Positions 49,111 to 60,467 of a stretch of DNA of 64,000 bases are shown in pieces (position 1 is the stretch's first letter; each line of letters opens with the position of its first letter). The stretch lies in the NCBI RefSeq assembly GCF_003850565.1, contig NZ_CP027706.1:3410001-3474000 (forward strand), given 5' to 3'. Position numbers and translations under genes: made by a program. The notes beneath the pieces are model-generated. The model had not been told where the DNA came from. It saw only the letters and a program-made list of their open reading frames with translations, and did not search any database. This stretch comes from Pseudomonas sessilinigenes. Its GTDB lineage: Bacteria; Pseudomonadota; Gammaproteobacteria; Pseudomonadales; Pseudomonadaceae.

Positions 49111-50133
49111 TCAGTCAGCTCGGCTCGAGCGCCGTCCACCGCGATAGGCCCCTGGCGCAAGCCCGGTCCATTGCTTGAAGGCGCGTTGGAACGCACTGGG
49201 TTCGGAGTAGCCCAGCAGGTGTGCCAGGTCGGCGACGCTCATCGAGCCACGTGCCAGTTGGGCGCAGGCCAAGTCGCGCCGCAGGTCTTCGCGGATACCG
49301 AGGAAGCTGGTGCCCAGGCTTGCCAGCTTGCGCGCCAGGGTTTGTCGGGAAAGCCCCAGGGCCTGGGCGGCAGCGATCTCGGACAGGCTGGCGAAGGGCT
49401 CGGCTGCGCACAGCAGGCTGCGCAACTGCGTCTCGAGGTGGGGCGCGGGAGCTTGCGCGATCAGGGTCGGCAACAAGTGGCGGGTGAAACGTGCTACTTC
49501 CTCGGGGCGCCGCAGGATCGGGGCACGCAAGCTGGCCACTGGTAGTTCCAGCAGGGCCCTGGTACCGCACCGGGGCTGGTGGCCGAACAGGAAGCGCGAT
49601 TGCGGGGCGAACGTGGCGAGGTGCTCGGGAAGGACGATCTGGCGCAACGGCAGGGTTTGCCCTGTGAGCCAGCTTGCGCTGTGCCAGAGCGCCAGTAGCA
49701 ACATATGGGGCCAGAGCGTGGAGTCGGCCTGGGCTGTCGTTCGCGGAACCAGTACCAGGCGGGCACTGTTGAGGTCCTTTTCCAGCTGCCAGGGCCGTGC
49801 ACCATCGAACAATTGGTAAAAACGCGCTGCTTCTTCAAGAGCGTCGGCCAGGGTGGGCAGGTGCACCAGCAGTCGCAGCAATTGCGCGAAGCTGCCCAGG
49901 GGAACGGGCCGGGCGAAGAATCCGAAGGCTTCGTCGTGACTGGCTCCCACGGCCAGCCGGCTCAAGGCCCGGTAGGTGAGGGGAGCCAGCCGATGACCGT
50001 CATGCAGCATCTCCCTGGACAGCCCGCAGCGTTGCAGCAGGGCGTCGTGGGTGGTTGCATCCAGGCGCAACTGAGCCAGCAGTTCGCGGGCAAAGCGGGC
50101 GGGAATGGTCGGGGCAACGATCCAGTCGGTCAT
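49111..50133 (-). CDS. AraC-family regulator
   Basis: The 340 residues are typical of the OruR/ArgR-like AraC branch with an N-terminal Arabinose_bd-type domain (HRLAPLTYRALSRLAVGASH, FGFFARPVPLGSFAQLLRLL). The C-terminal double helix-turn-helix has EIAAAQALGLSRQTLARKLA and SVADLAHLLGYSEPSAFQRA, then FKQWTGLAPGAYR. It is divergent from the PhyH-type dioxygenase gene, 79 bases away, which it most likely activates. The inducer is not known. Confidence 0.88.
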   Translation of the reverse strand: MTDWIVAPTIPARFARELLAQLRLDATTHDALLQRCGLSREMLHDGHRLAPLTYRALSRLAVGASHDEAFGFFARPVPLGSFAQLLRLLVHLPTLADALEEAARFYQLFDGARPWQLEKDLNSARLVLVPRTTAQADSTLWPHMLLLALWHSASWLTGQTLPLRQIVLPEHLATFAPQSRFLFGHQPRCGTRALLELPVASLRAPILRRPEEVARFTRHLLPTLIAQAPAPHLETQLRSLLCAAEPFASLSEIAAAQALGLSRQTLARKLASLGTSFLGIREDLRRDLACAQLARGSMSVADLAHLLGYSEPSAFQRAFKQWTGLAPGAYRGGRRSSRAD

Positions 50134-50212
50134 GTCAGTTGAGGCAAAGCGTCATTGGCGGTTGCGCCAGGGTCCTACAAATTGAGGCGACCTACCACCC
50201 GGGAGCAGAGCA

Positions 50213-51091
50213 ATGAATAACAAGACCTTGCCCGAGCAGCACGACTACATGCACAGCGGTTATGCCAGGACCCATCCATCGACTGCTGGCAGCCAGGAAG
50301 CCGTGGCACCGGCGCTGCTGGAAAACCTTGCCAGGGGCTTGCAGCGCGATGGCTTCGTGGTGCTCGAACGCCTGTTCGATGAGCAGCAGGTGGATGAGAT
50401 GCGCAGGGCGCTTGGTGGGCTCTTTTCGCATCACACCGGACGCAATGCCTTCGAGGGCATGCGCACCCAACGCCTGTACGCGGTGATCGCCAAGACCTTG
50501 GCTTGCAACCCTTTGGTGGAGCATCCGCTGGTGCTCGGCCTGCTGGATCGGATCCTGGCACCGAACTACCTGCTGTCCCAGCTGCAGGCCATCAATATCC
50601 TGCCGGGAGAGGCCGCGCAGAGCCTGCATTACGATGATGCGTTCTATCCGATGGCGCGTCCGCGGCCACCTTATGGCGCAGCCACGGTCATGGCGGTGGA
50701 TGACTTCACCACGGACAACGGCGCCACCCTGGTCATCCCCGGTAGCCATCTCTGGGATGGTCGCCTACCCACCGAGGCGGAGCGGGCCTGCGCGCAACCG
50801 GTGGTGATGCCCAAGGGATCGGTGGTGTTCTTTCTCGGCACGCTTTGGCATGGCGGTGGCGCCAATCACAGCCAGGCACCGCGCTTGGCCCTGACTGCAC
50901 AGTATTGCGAGCCCTGGGCACGCCAGCAGGAGAACTTCAGCCTGTCGATCCCGCGCGATACCGTGCGCCAGTGCAGCGAACACATCCAGCGCTTGCTGGG
51001 CTACTCGATCCATGCGCCGTTCATGGGCATGGTCAATGGCATGCATCCCAAGCGAGTGCTGGAGGAGCCGTCCAGCGTGGGCGCCGACTGA
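50213..51091 (+). CDS. Phytanoyl-CoA dioxygenase family protein
   Basis: This is a 292-residue Fe(II)/2-oxoglutarate oxygenase. The facial triad can be placed: H139-x-D141 in SLHYDDAF, and H213 in GTLWHGGGANHS; R224 (APRLALT) would hold 2-oxoglutarate. The start LARGLQRDGFVVLERLFDEQ is typical of the PhyH family. It would hydroxylate a small acid, amine or secondary metabolite. The divergent AraC gene is the only linked gene; nadA downstream is unrelated. Confidence 0.85.
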   Translation: MNNKTLPEQHDYMHSGYARTHPSTAGSQEAVAPALLENLARGLQRDGFVVLERLFDEQQVDEMRRALGGLFSHHTGRNAFEGMRTQRLYAVIAKTLACNPLVEHPLVLGLLDRILAPNYLLSQLQAINILPGEAAQSLHYDDAFYPMARPRPPYGAATVMAVDDFTTDNGATLVIPGSHLWDGRLPTEAERACAQPVVMPKGSVVFFLGTLWHGGGANHSQAPRLALTAQYCEPWARQQENFSLSIPRDTVRQCSEHIQRLLGYSIHAPFMGMVNGMHPKRVLEEPSSVGAD

Positions 51092-51340
51092 GTGCCAATG
51101 GCCGTTGGCCCGGTCGAGCCGCTAGCCGGGCCAACAGCGTTTTGCCCGTCAGTCGGTATGCGCTGTGAAGATCAGCCGGCGGACAGAATAAGCTTTTGAA
51201 TACCCGGGATATTCTGTAGCCTTGCGCGGCTCCAACGTTGTCCGTGCCTGATGAATTCACTCTCCCGGCGGGGCCCTGAGCGGTCCGGAGCCGGTGGTAT
51301 ACTCGACTTTCGCGCCCAAGCGCCTGCAGGTCTTGCGAAC

Positions 51341-52399
51341 ATGACGCAAATTTCCGAACGCCTTCTGGTTCAAGCCCACCTCGACGCCAAACAGCCTGTG
51401 CCCCTGAGTGCTGAGCAAGAGGCTCATTTCCGTGCCGCCATCGCGGCTGAGCTCAAGGCTCAAGATGCGGTGCTGGTTGCCCACTTCTATTGCGACCCGG
51501 TGATCCAGGCCCTGGCCGAAGAGACCGGTGGCTGTGTTTCCGATTCCCTGGAAATGGCCCGCTTTGGCAATGCCCATCCGGCCAAGACCGTGGTGGTGGC
51601 CGGCGTACGCTTCATGGGCGAGACGGCGAAGATCCTCAATCCCGAAAAGCGCGTGCTGATGCCGACGCTGGAGGCTACCTGCTCCCTGGACCTGGGGTGC
51701 CCGGTGGATGAGTTCTCCGCCTTCTGCGACCAGCATCCCGAGCGTACGGTAGTGGTGTACGCCAACACTTCCGCTGCGGTGAAGGCCCGGGCCGACTGGG
51801 TGGTGACATCCAGCTGCGCCCTGGAGATCGTCGAGAGCCTGATGGACAACGGCGAGAAGATCATCTGGGGCCCGGACAAGCACCTGGGCACCTATATCCA
51901 GCGCCAGACCGGTGCCGACATGCTGCTCTGGGACGGTGCCTGCATCGTGCATGAAGAGTTCAAGTCCAAGCAGCTCGAAGACATGCGGGCCCTGTACCCG
52001 GATGCGGCGATCCTGGTGCATCCAGAGTCGCCAAGCTCGGTGATCGAGTTGGCCGATGCGGTGGGTTCCACCAGCCAGTTGATTGCCGCGGCGCAGCGCC
52101 TGCCGAACAAGACCTTCATCGTCGCAACCGATCGCGGCATCTTCTACAAGATGCAGCAGCTGTGCCCGGACAAGGTCTTCATCGAGGCACCTACTGCCGG
52201 TAATGGCGCGGCTTGCCGCAGTTGTGCCCATTGCCCGTGGATGGCCATGAACACCCTGGAGCGCACCCTGCATTGCCTGCAACAGGGCAGCAACGAGATC
52301 CATGTGGACCCGGCGCTGATCCCCAATGCCATTCGCCCACTCAAGCGCATGCTGGATTTCACCCAGGCTGCGCGGATGAAGCTGGCTGGCAACGCCTGA
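51341..52399 (+). CDS. nadA: Quinolinate synthase A
   Basis: The 352 residues are normal for NadA. The three [4Fe-4S] ligands are C114 (LEATCSLD), C201 ([10 protein letters not shown]) and C298 (CRSCAHCPW). It also has [30 protein letters not shown] and [16 protein letters not shown]. It condenses iminoaspartate with dihydroxyacetone phosphate to quinolinate in NAD synthesis. I chose the ATG at 51341 from family length; the frame is open upstream. A strong terminator follows. Confidence 0.96.
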   Translation: MTQISERLLVQAHLDAKQPVPLSAEQEAHFRAAIAAELKAQDAVLVAHFYCDPVIQALAEETGGCVSDSLEMARFGNAHPAKTVVVAGVRFMGETAKILNPEKRVLMPTLEATCSLDLGCPVDEFSAFCDQHPERTVVVYANTSAAVKARADWVVTSSCALEIVESLMDNGEKIIWGPDKHLGTYIQRQTGADMLLWDGACIVHEEFKSKQLEDMRALYPDAAILVHPESPSSVIELADAVGSTSQLIAAAQRLPNKTFIVATDRGIFYKMQQLCPDKVFIEAPTAGNGAACRSCAHCPWMAMNTLERTLHCLQQGSNEIHVDPALIPNAIRPLKRMLDFTQAARMKLAGNA

Positions 52400-52416
52400 A
52401 GGTTGTTGTCACGGAC

Positions 52417-52450
52417 AAAAAAAACGCCCCGATCTGTCGGGGCGTTTTCA
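52417..52450 (+). terminator. Rho-independent terminator of nadA
   Basis: AACGCCCC and GGGGCGTT (52423-52446) form the stem with loop GATCTGTC. An A-run precedes it and TTTT is in the stem end, so it may serve nadA and the convergent RDD gene. Confidence 0.9.
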
Positions 52451-52461
52451 TATGGGGCAGA

Positions 52462-52950
52462 TCATTTTTTCCGCTTGGGGATACGCACCAGCTGGGTGTT
52501 GGAGTAGATGTCGTGCCAGCTGCGTTTCTGCTTGTCTATCAGCACCCAGAAAAAGCCCAGCCCGGCACACAGCCACGAGGCAATGGACACCATGAAGCGC
52601 AGCAGCGCTTGCCACAGGTTGATGCGGCTGCCATCGGCGTTCTGCACGCGAATGCCCCAGACTTGCATGCCCAGGGTCTGGCCGGTGTGAGTCCAGAACT
52701 TGGCGAAGAAACCGAACAACACGAACAAAAGGACGGTGGAGTACAAAGGATCACCGTCCAGCGCCCCGGACTCGGTCAGGGTCCGCATACGGGCTTCACC
52801 GATGATCTGCATCTGGATCAGTTTGTAGATGCCGCCCGTGACGATCAGCAAGGCGACGCACAGCAGGAAATCATAGAACATCGCTGCCAGGCGACGACCC
52901 AGGCCGGCGGCGGGGAATTCGCCTTGGGGGCTTAGCAGATGTTTCGACAT
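52462..52950 (-). CDS. RDD-family membrane protein
   Basis: This is a 162-residue protein. AAGLGRRLAAMFYDFLLCVA gives the RDD signature (R...D in TM1). Further segments are LYSTVLLFVLFGFFAKFWTH with GQTLGMQVWGIRVQ, and FMVSIASWLCAGLGFFWVLI. It has three to four membrane segments and a basic C-terminal tail ending RIPKRKK. Members may be ion exchangers or small transporters; the function is not certain. It is convergent with nadA. Confidence 0.88.
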   Translation of the reverse strand: MSKHLLSPQGEFPAAGLGRRLAAMFYDFLLCVALLIVTGGIYKLIQMQIIGEARMRTLTESGALDGDPLYSTVLLFVLFGFFAKFWTHTGQTLGMQVWGIRVQNADGSRINLWQALLRFMVSIASWLCAGLGFFWVLIDKQKRSWHDIYSNTQLVRIPKRKK

Positions 52951-52998
52951 GACAGGCTCTCATCTGAAAAAAGAAGCCATTTTACGGAATTGCACGCA

Positions 52999-53036
52999 CG
53001 AAAAAGCCCCTGATGTCAGCATCAGGGGCTTTTTCG
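52999..53036 (-). terminator. Bidirectional-looking terminator after the cold-shock gene
   Basis: AAAAAGCCCCTGAT (53001-53014) pairs with ATCAGGGGCTTTTT (53021-53034) over 14 bp, ending in T-runs on both strands. It is 11 bases after the cold-shock gene stop and also bounds the RDD gene's promoter. Confidence 0.92.
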
Positions 53037-53046
53037 TTACAGACGA

Positions 53047-53259
53047 TTAAGCTTCTGCTTGTACTTCGTCAGCCTGCATGCCTTTTTGGCCTTGCACAGC
53101 GATGAAGGTCACTTTCTGGCCTTCTTTCAGGCTTTTGAAGCCGTTGCCTTGAATGGCGCGGAAGTGTACGAACAGATCCGGACCGCTCTCTGGAGTGATA
53201 AAACCAAAACCTTTCTCGTCGTTAAACCACTTGACGGTACCGCTCTGACGTTGGGACAT
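53047..53259 (-). CDS. cspA: Cold-shock domain protein
   Basis: The 70 residues form a single [22 protein letters not shown] with RNP1 KGFGFI at 16-21, RNP2 LFVHF at 29-33, then [20 protein letters not shown]. It binds single-stranded RNA and keeps it open in the cold. The symbol is by type; Pseudomonas has several Csp genes. The region upstream is long (390 bases to gcvT), as expected for a structured leader of csp mRNAs. Confidence 0.92.
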
Positions 53260-53649
53260 TTCTTATTTCCTTTGACGCTAAAAAATTAATGACAGTCTCT
53301 TCCTTTGGAAGAGTACTGGGCTGGGTTGCAGGAAAGTAAGAGACGTCGAACGGGTGTAGCAAACTTGTTAGCTACTGCCCAGGTCACGATTCCAAGCGAC
53401 CCATGCAAACACAGTGGGGAAACTCTACGCCAACTATGGGAGAAAAAACAAGCCCCGCGAAGCCCCGGTTTTACGCAGCTTGCCGAGGTTTGGCAGAACT
53501 AGCGCATGATGCTTATTCGATAGGATTGTTCAATTCTTTTCGGGGGTTATAAGTGACTTTCAGTATCGAAAATATGCACTGTTTTATGGCGGTTGCGTTA
53601 CAGATTAGTGCACTTTTAACGCAACCGCGTTACTTATAGAAACAGTCCT
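53260..53649. other. Leader of the cold-shock gene and gcvT 3' end
   Basis: No gene is supported here. The part near the cold-shock gene should be its long 5' untranslated leader. A 12-bp perfect inverted repeat (53589-53628) lies 21 bases beyond the gcvT stop. The rest is of average composition with several A-runs. Short open frames (for example 53305-53502) lack ribosome sites. Confidence 0.55.
53589..53628. terminator. 12-bp inverted repeat after gcvT
   Basis: GCGGTTGCGTTA (53589-53600) and TAACGCAACCGC (53617-53628) are perfect arms around a 16-base loop. It begins 22 bases past the gcvT stop, so it may be the operon's terminator or an RNA-stabilising hairpin. There is no long T-run on the minus strand. 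An alternative is an operator for the cold-shock gene. Confidence 0.5.
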
Positions 53650-54774
53650 TTAGCCACGGTAGTAGCGTTGTGGGACGAATGGCATTTTGCTTACAAGCAT
53701 TGGCACCTTTTTCCCACGAACTATTGCGGCGACCGGCGTATCGAGAGCGGTGTACTGGATATCCAGGTAACCCATGGCCAATGGTCCACCCAGGGTCGGG
53801 CCAAAGCCGCCACTGCACACGCTACCGATGATGTTGTCGTCGGCATCGACGATTTCCGCGCCTTCGCGTACCGGTGTGCGTTCCTGGGGCAGCAGGCCGA
53901 CACGCTTGCGCGCCACGCCTTCTTGTTGCTGGGCGAAGATCACTTCGGCACCGGGGAAACCACCGGCCCGGGCACCATCGGCGCGGCGGACCTTGGAGAT
54001 GGCCCAGAGCAGGCTGGCCTGGATCGGTGTGGTCTGCTCGTTCATGTCATGGCCATAGAGGCACAGGCCGGCTTCCAGGCGCAGGGAGTCGCGGGCGCCC
54101 AGGCCAATGGGCCCCACTTCTGGTTCGGCCAGCAGGGCGCGGGCGATCTTTTCCGCCTGGTCGGCGGGAATCGAAATCTCGAAACCGTCTTCACCGGTGT
54201 AGCCCGAACGGCTGACGAAGCAATCCACCCCTAGTAGCGTTACTGGCTTGAACTGCATGAAGGTCATCTGCGCCACTTGCGGTGCCAGGCGCGCCAGCAC
54301 CGTGACCGCCGCCGGGCCTTGCAAGGCCAGCAGGGCGCGCTCTTCGAACAACGGCTGAATATCGCATTGCTCGCCGATATGCCGGCGCAGGTGGGCCAGG
54401 TCCTGGTCCTTGCAGGCGGCATTGACCACCAGGAACAGCTGCTCGTCGCCCAGGTTGGCCACCATCAGGTCGTCGAGGATGCCGCCTTGCTCATTGGTGA
54501 ACATGGCATAGCGCTGCATGCCCACAGGCAGGTCGATGATGTCTACCGGCACCAGGGTTTCCAGGGCCTGGGCGGTGTTGGCGCCACGCAACAGGATCTG
54601 GCCCATGTGGGACACATCGAACAACCCGGCTTGCTCACGGCTGTGCTGATGTTCCTTCATTACCCCCAGCGGGTACTGCACCGGCATGTCGTAGCCGGCG
54701 AACGGCACCATGCGCGCCCCCAGTTCCAGGTGCAGGTTGTGCAGCGGGGTTTTCAACAGTGTTTCGGTGGACAT
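53650..54774 (-). CDS. gcvT: Glycine cleavage T protein (aminomethyltransferase)
   Basis: The 374 residues are standard. LHLELGARMVPFAGYDMPVQ, GLFDVSHMGQI, GYTGEDGFEISIP and LGARDSLRLEAGLCLYGHDM are GcvT signatures for folate binding and catalysis. It transfers the methylene from aminomethyl-lipoyl-GcvH to tetrahydrofolate, releasing ammonia. CAGGAG is upstream of the ATG at 54774. It is the last gene of gcvH-gcvP-sdaA-gcvT. Confidence 0.96.
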   Translation of the reverse strand: MSTETLLKTPLHNLHLELGARMVPFAGYDMPVQYPLGVMKEHQHSREQAGLFDVSHMGQILLRGANTAQALETLVPVDIIDLPVGMQRYAMFTNEQGGILDDLMVANLGDEQLFLVVNAACKDQDLAHLRRHIGEQCDIQPLFEERALLALQGPAAVTVLARLAPQVAQMTFMQFKPVTLLGVDCFVSRSGYTGEDGFEISIPADQAEKIARALLAEPEVGPIGLGARDSLRLEAGLCLYGHDMNEQTTPIQASLLWAISKVRRADGARAGGFPGAEVIFAQQQEGVARKRVGLLPQERTPVREGAEIVDADDNIIGSVCSGGFGPTLGGPLAMGYLDIQYTALDTPVAAIVRGKKVPMLVSKMPFVPQRYYRG

Positions 54775-54813
54775 GGGCAACTCCTGAAAATGAGCCGATA
54801 CCTGGCTTGGGTA

Positions 54814-56190
54814 TCAGCACTCGATAATGTTCACGGCCAAACCGCCACGGGCGGTTTCCTTGTATTTGCTTTTCATGTCGGCGCCCGTCTGGCGCATGGT
54901 GCGGATCACCTTGTCCAGGGAGACGAAATGTTGTCCGTCTCCGCGCAAGGCCATGCGCACCGCATTGATGGCTTTCACCGAGCCCATGGCATTGCGTTCG
55001 ATGCAGGGCACCTGCACCAGCCCGCCAATGGGGTCGCAAGTCAGTCCGAGGTTGTGTTCCATGCCGATTTCCGCGGCGTTCTCCACCTGCTGCACGCTGC
55101 CACCCAGTACCTCGCACAGGGCGCCGGCGGCCATCGAACAGGCCACGCCCACTTCCCCCTGGCAACCGACTTCGGCGCCGGAGATCGAGGCGTTTTCCTT
55201 GTAGAGGATGCCAATGGCGGCGGCGGTCAGGAGAAAACGCACCACCCCGTCCTCGTTGGCCCCGGGGATGAAGCGCATGTAGTAGTGCAGGACCGCCGGG
55301 ATGATGCCGGCGGCACCGTTGGTGGGCGCGGTGACCACCCGGCCGCCATTGGCGTTTTCCTCGTTGACCGCCAAGGCATAGAGGTTGACCCAGTCCAGTA
55401 CCGACAGCGCATCGCGCAGGGCCGCTTCCGGGTGCTTGCACAGCTGGCGGTACAGGGCCGGGGCCCGGCGCTTGACCTTGAGCCCGCCCGGCAGCACGCC
55501 TTCATGGCGGCAACCGGCGTCCACGCAGTCCTGCATGACTTGCCAGATCTTCAGCAAGCCTTCGCGGGTCTGGGCTTCCGGGCGCCAGGCACTTTCGTTG
55601 CCCAGCATGACCTGGCTGATGGACAGGCCATAGGTGCTGCAGTGCAGCATCAGCTCCTTGGCGGTCTTGAAGGGAAAGGTCAGGGGCGTGGTGTCCTCGA
55701 CGATGCGGTCGGCGCCGGCGGCATCCTCATCGACGACGAAACCACCACCCACGGAGTAGTACTCGCGGCTGCGGATCTGCAGGCCGGCGCTATCGAAGGC
55801 ACGAAAGATCATGCCGTTGGGGTGATAGGGCAGGGGCTTGCGGATCAGTGCCAGGTGTTCTTTCTCGTTGAACGCGATGCGCTGTTCGCCGAGCAGGTTG
55901 ATGCTGGCGCTGCTACGTATGGCTTGCAGGCGCGCGGCAATATTCTCGGTATCCACGGTGTCCGGCTGTTCGCCTTCCAGGCCCAGCAGCACGGCCTTGT
56001 CGCTGCCGTGGCCCTTGCCGGTGGCGCCCAGCGAGCCGTACAGCTCGACCTTGACGCTGGTGGTGGCGGCCAGTAGCTGCTCACGGCGCAAGCCCTCGAC
56101 GAAGCGCGCGGCTGCGCGCATCGGGCCAACGGTGTGGGAGCTGGAGGGGCCGATGCCAATCTTGAACAGGTCGAACACACTCAGGGACAT
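54814..56190 (-). CDS. sdaA: L-serine ammonia-lyase (4Fe-4S)
   Basis: This is a 458-residue single-chain enzyme. [20 protein letters not shown] opens the beta domain; [20 protein letters not shown] and [19 protein letters not shown] hold the cluster cysteines. It converts serine to pyruvate and ammonia. Inside the glycine cleavage operon it links glycine breakdown to pyruvate through serine. In P. aeruginosa glyA2 lies before sdaA in the homologous operon; here no glyA is present between gcvP and sdaA. Confidence 0.95.
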   Translation of the reverse strand: MSLSVFDLFKIGIGPSSSHTVGPMRAAARFVEGLRREQLLAATTSVKVELYGSLGATGKGHGSDKAVLLGLEGEQPDTVDTENIAARLQAIRSSASINLLGEQRIAFNEKEHLALIRKPLPYHPNGMIFRAFDSAGLQIRSREYYSVGGGFVVDEDAAGADRIVEDTTPLTFPFKTAKELMLHCSTYGLSISQVMLGNESAWRPEAQTREGLLKIWQVMQDCVDAGCRHEGVLPGGLKVKRRAPALYRQLCKHPEAALRDALSVLDWVNLYALAVNEENANGGRVVTAPTNGAAGIIPAVLHYYMRFIPGANEDGVVRFLLTAAAIGILYKENASISGAEVGCQGEVGVACSMAAGALCEVLGGSVQQVENAAEIGMEHNLGLTCDPIGGLVQVPCIERNAMGSVKAINAVRMALRGDGQHFVSLDKVIRTMRQTGADMKSKYKETARGGLAVNIIEC

Positions 56191-56236
56191 GTGGGGTTCT
56201 CCGGTTTCTTGTTATAGCGGCAGCGGTAAGTCACAA

Positions 56237-56287
56237 GCCGCAAGCTGCAAGTCAGAAGTCGGGCGACTCTTGCTTGCAGCTTGAGGC
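56237..56287. repeat. Inverted repeat between gcvP and sdaA
   Basis: GCCGCAAGCTGCAAG and CTTGCAGCTTGAGGC pair over 15 positions with one mismatch (11 perfect in the middle) around a 21-base loop. It fills the 115-bp spacer. It looks like the CAAGCTGCAAG-type intergenic repeats common in fluorescent pseudomonads and may form an mRNA hairpin that sets the expression ratio. Confidence 0.7.
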
Positions 56288-56305
56288 TATTAGCTTGTTG
56301 CTGCC

Positions 56306-59155
<2,850 letters not shown>

Positions 59156-59165
59156 GGCGGACTCC

Positions 59166-59549
59166 TCAGGCCTGGGCGTTGGCTTGGATCAGGCGGTCGT
59201 AGGCGTCCTGGTCCAGCAGTTGGCCAACGGCAGCGGCGTCGGCAGGAATGAAGCGGAAGAACCAGCCTTCGCCCAGCGGGTCTTCGTTGACCAGCTCCGG
59301 GCTGTCTTCCAGGGCCGGGTTGGTGGCTACCACTTCGCCATCCAGGGGCATGTACACGCCGCTTGCCGCCTTTACCGATTCCACGGTGGCCGCTTCGGCC
59401 CCTTTTTCGTAACCCTGCAGTTCAGGCAGTTGCACAAACACCACATCGCCCAAGGCGTTCTGGGCGAAAGCCGTGATGCCGACGGTGACGCTGCCATCGG
59501 CTTCGGTACGCAGCCATTCGTGATCTTCAGTGAAACGCAACTCGCTCAT
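59166..59549 (-). CDS. gcvH: Glycine cleavage H protein
   Basis: This is a 127-residue lipoyl carrier. The lipoylated lysine is K60 in [35 protein letters not shown] at the start and [14 protein letters not shown] are family marks. It shuttles the aminomethyl group among P, T and L proteins. It is the first gene of the operon. A sigma-54-type promoter sits about 80 bases upstream and three GcsR-like sites lie further upstream. Confidence 0.96.
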   Translation of the reverse strand: MSELRFTEDHEWLRTEADGSVTVGITAFAQNALGDVVFVQLPELQGYEKGAEAATVESVKAASGVYMPLDGEVVATNPALEDSPELVNEDPLGEGWFFRFIPADAAAVGQLLDQDAYDRLIQANAQA

Positions 59550-59629
59550 GGAAACTCCTTAGGGCCAGATTTCGTCTGGTGGACGCGATTGAATGCTCGG
59601 GCCAGGCCGAGCCGAATGACGATGTCCAT

Positions 59630-59645
59630 AGCAAGAATGTGGCCA
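59630..59645 (-). promoter_or_regulatory. Sigma-54 promoter of gcvH-gcvP-sdaA-gcvT
   Basis: On the minus strand TGGCCACATTCTTGCT keeps the invariant GG and GC with exactly 10 bases between them (consensus TGGCAC-N5-TTGCA). The start of transcription would be near 59620, giving a leader of about 70 bases. It agrees with a sigma-54 activator (gcsR) nearby. Confidence 0.8.
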
Positions 59646-59710
59646 ATATTGATTTATTTCTTATAAATCAATTGGTTATTGATGTTTTTAGGATCTGGGG
59701 ATTTGTTCGC

Positions 59711-59728
59711 TGTAGCGAAATCGCTACA
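59711..59728 (-). promoter_or_regulatory. GcsR-like binding site 1
   Basis: TGTAGCGAAATCGCTACA is an 18-bp dyad with arms TGTAGCG/CGCTACA. It lies 66 bp upstream of the -24 element. It resembles the TGTAACG-N4-CGTTCCG sites reported for GcsR in P. aeruginosa. Confidence 0.75.
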
Positions 59729-59791
59729 GTAGAGAGCCCTGAAAAAACGCTTTGGGTATCAAAGCCTTGGGCGACGGTGCTTGGCTCTGGC

Positions 59792-59828
59792 TGTATCGAA
59801 ATCGTTCCACTGTAGCGCTTTCAGTACA
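59792..59828 (-). promoter_or_regulatory. GcsR-like binding sites 2 and 3 (tandem)
   Basis: TGTATCGAAATCGTTCCA (59792-59809) and TGTAGCGCTTTCAGTACA (59811-59828) are two 18-bp imperfect dyads spaced by one base, on the same helix face as a pair. With site 1 they give three upstream sites, the number described for the P. aeruginosa operon. Confidence 0.72.
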
Positions 59829-59935
59829 GGTAAAGGTCGTTTCCAGGCGTGCAGCCGGTGATGGAGCCTGGCAGGGCCGACAACCAAACTCTTCGGCCCC
59901 CAGGCTCATTGGCCCTGGCCTGCGGTCACTGGGAT

Positions 59936-60349
59936 TCAATCGAGAATGCCGTGCAGCACTTCATAGATCACCCCAGTGGCGATCGTCACCAGGATCAGGT
60001 CGGTTCCGGCTTGCTGCCATTCATAACCGTCGTAGCGAGGCAGATGCCCGAGCAGCCGGCCATCGAGTTTCTTCGCAATGCCGGGTGGGAGCGGTTTGCC
60101 CCGAGCGAGTTTTTTCTGGATACCGGGAGGCAGTGACGGGCCGGGGCTCCAGTACCCCCGGTTGCCCTCGAGGATGCCGCGTATCCCGCCTGGGTCGATG
60201 GATGGACCCGCCTGGCTGTCACCGGCATTTCCTTGATGGCCATGCTGTTCGCCATGGCCTTTGCCTTTTCCCGGGTCTGCCTGCGGTGAAAGGCAGGTGC
60301 CGACCAGGGCCGCGCCCAATGCGACCACCAGCAGAGACTTGGTTTTCAT
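59936..60349 (-). CDS. CigR-like exported protein
   Basis: This is a 137-residue protein. The signal peptide MKTKSLLVVALGAALVGTCL is followed by a G/H/K-rich disordered part. The C-terminal domain has LPPGIQKKLARGKPLPPGIA, LPRYDGYEWQQAGTDLILV and ATGVIYEVL. This 'PPGI-x-K-K-L ... GYEW' pattern is shared by CigR/RcnB-like periplasmic proteins; a C-terminal hydrophobic helix may anchor it. CigR was described as an anti-virulence factor in Salmonella. The role here is unknown. Confidence 0.75.
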   Translation of the reverse strand: MKTKSLLVVALGAALVGTCLSPQADPGKGKGHGEQHGHQGNAGDSQAGPSIDPGGIRGILEGNRGYWSPGPSLPPGIQKKLARGKPLPPGIAKKLDGRLLGHLPRYDGYEWQQAGTDLILVTIATGVIYEVLHGILD

Positions 60350-60467
60350 GCCCGGTCATCCTCGTATGCCTGCCCGAGTGTTTGAGCGTAGCTGCTGTTC
60401 AATAGGGCGTAAGGATGAAGGTGCCGCAGGGGCTCATCGGGCGTGGAGCAACAGGCATGAGGGGCTT

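Larger units (their letters stand above)
59550..59935. other. Control region of the glycine cleavage operon
   Basis: There is no gene in these 386 bases. They hold the ribosome site of gcvH, a sigma-54-type promoter, an AT-rich stretch near 59645-59690 (possible IHF bend region, TTGATTTATTTC) and three 18-bp TGTA-type sites. The stop of the CigR-like gene lies at the right end. Confidence 0.75.

Noticed and set aside
54277..56076. 599-codon open frame on the plus strand
   Set aside because: It is antisense to gcvT and sdaA. No recognisable domain.
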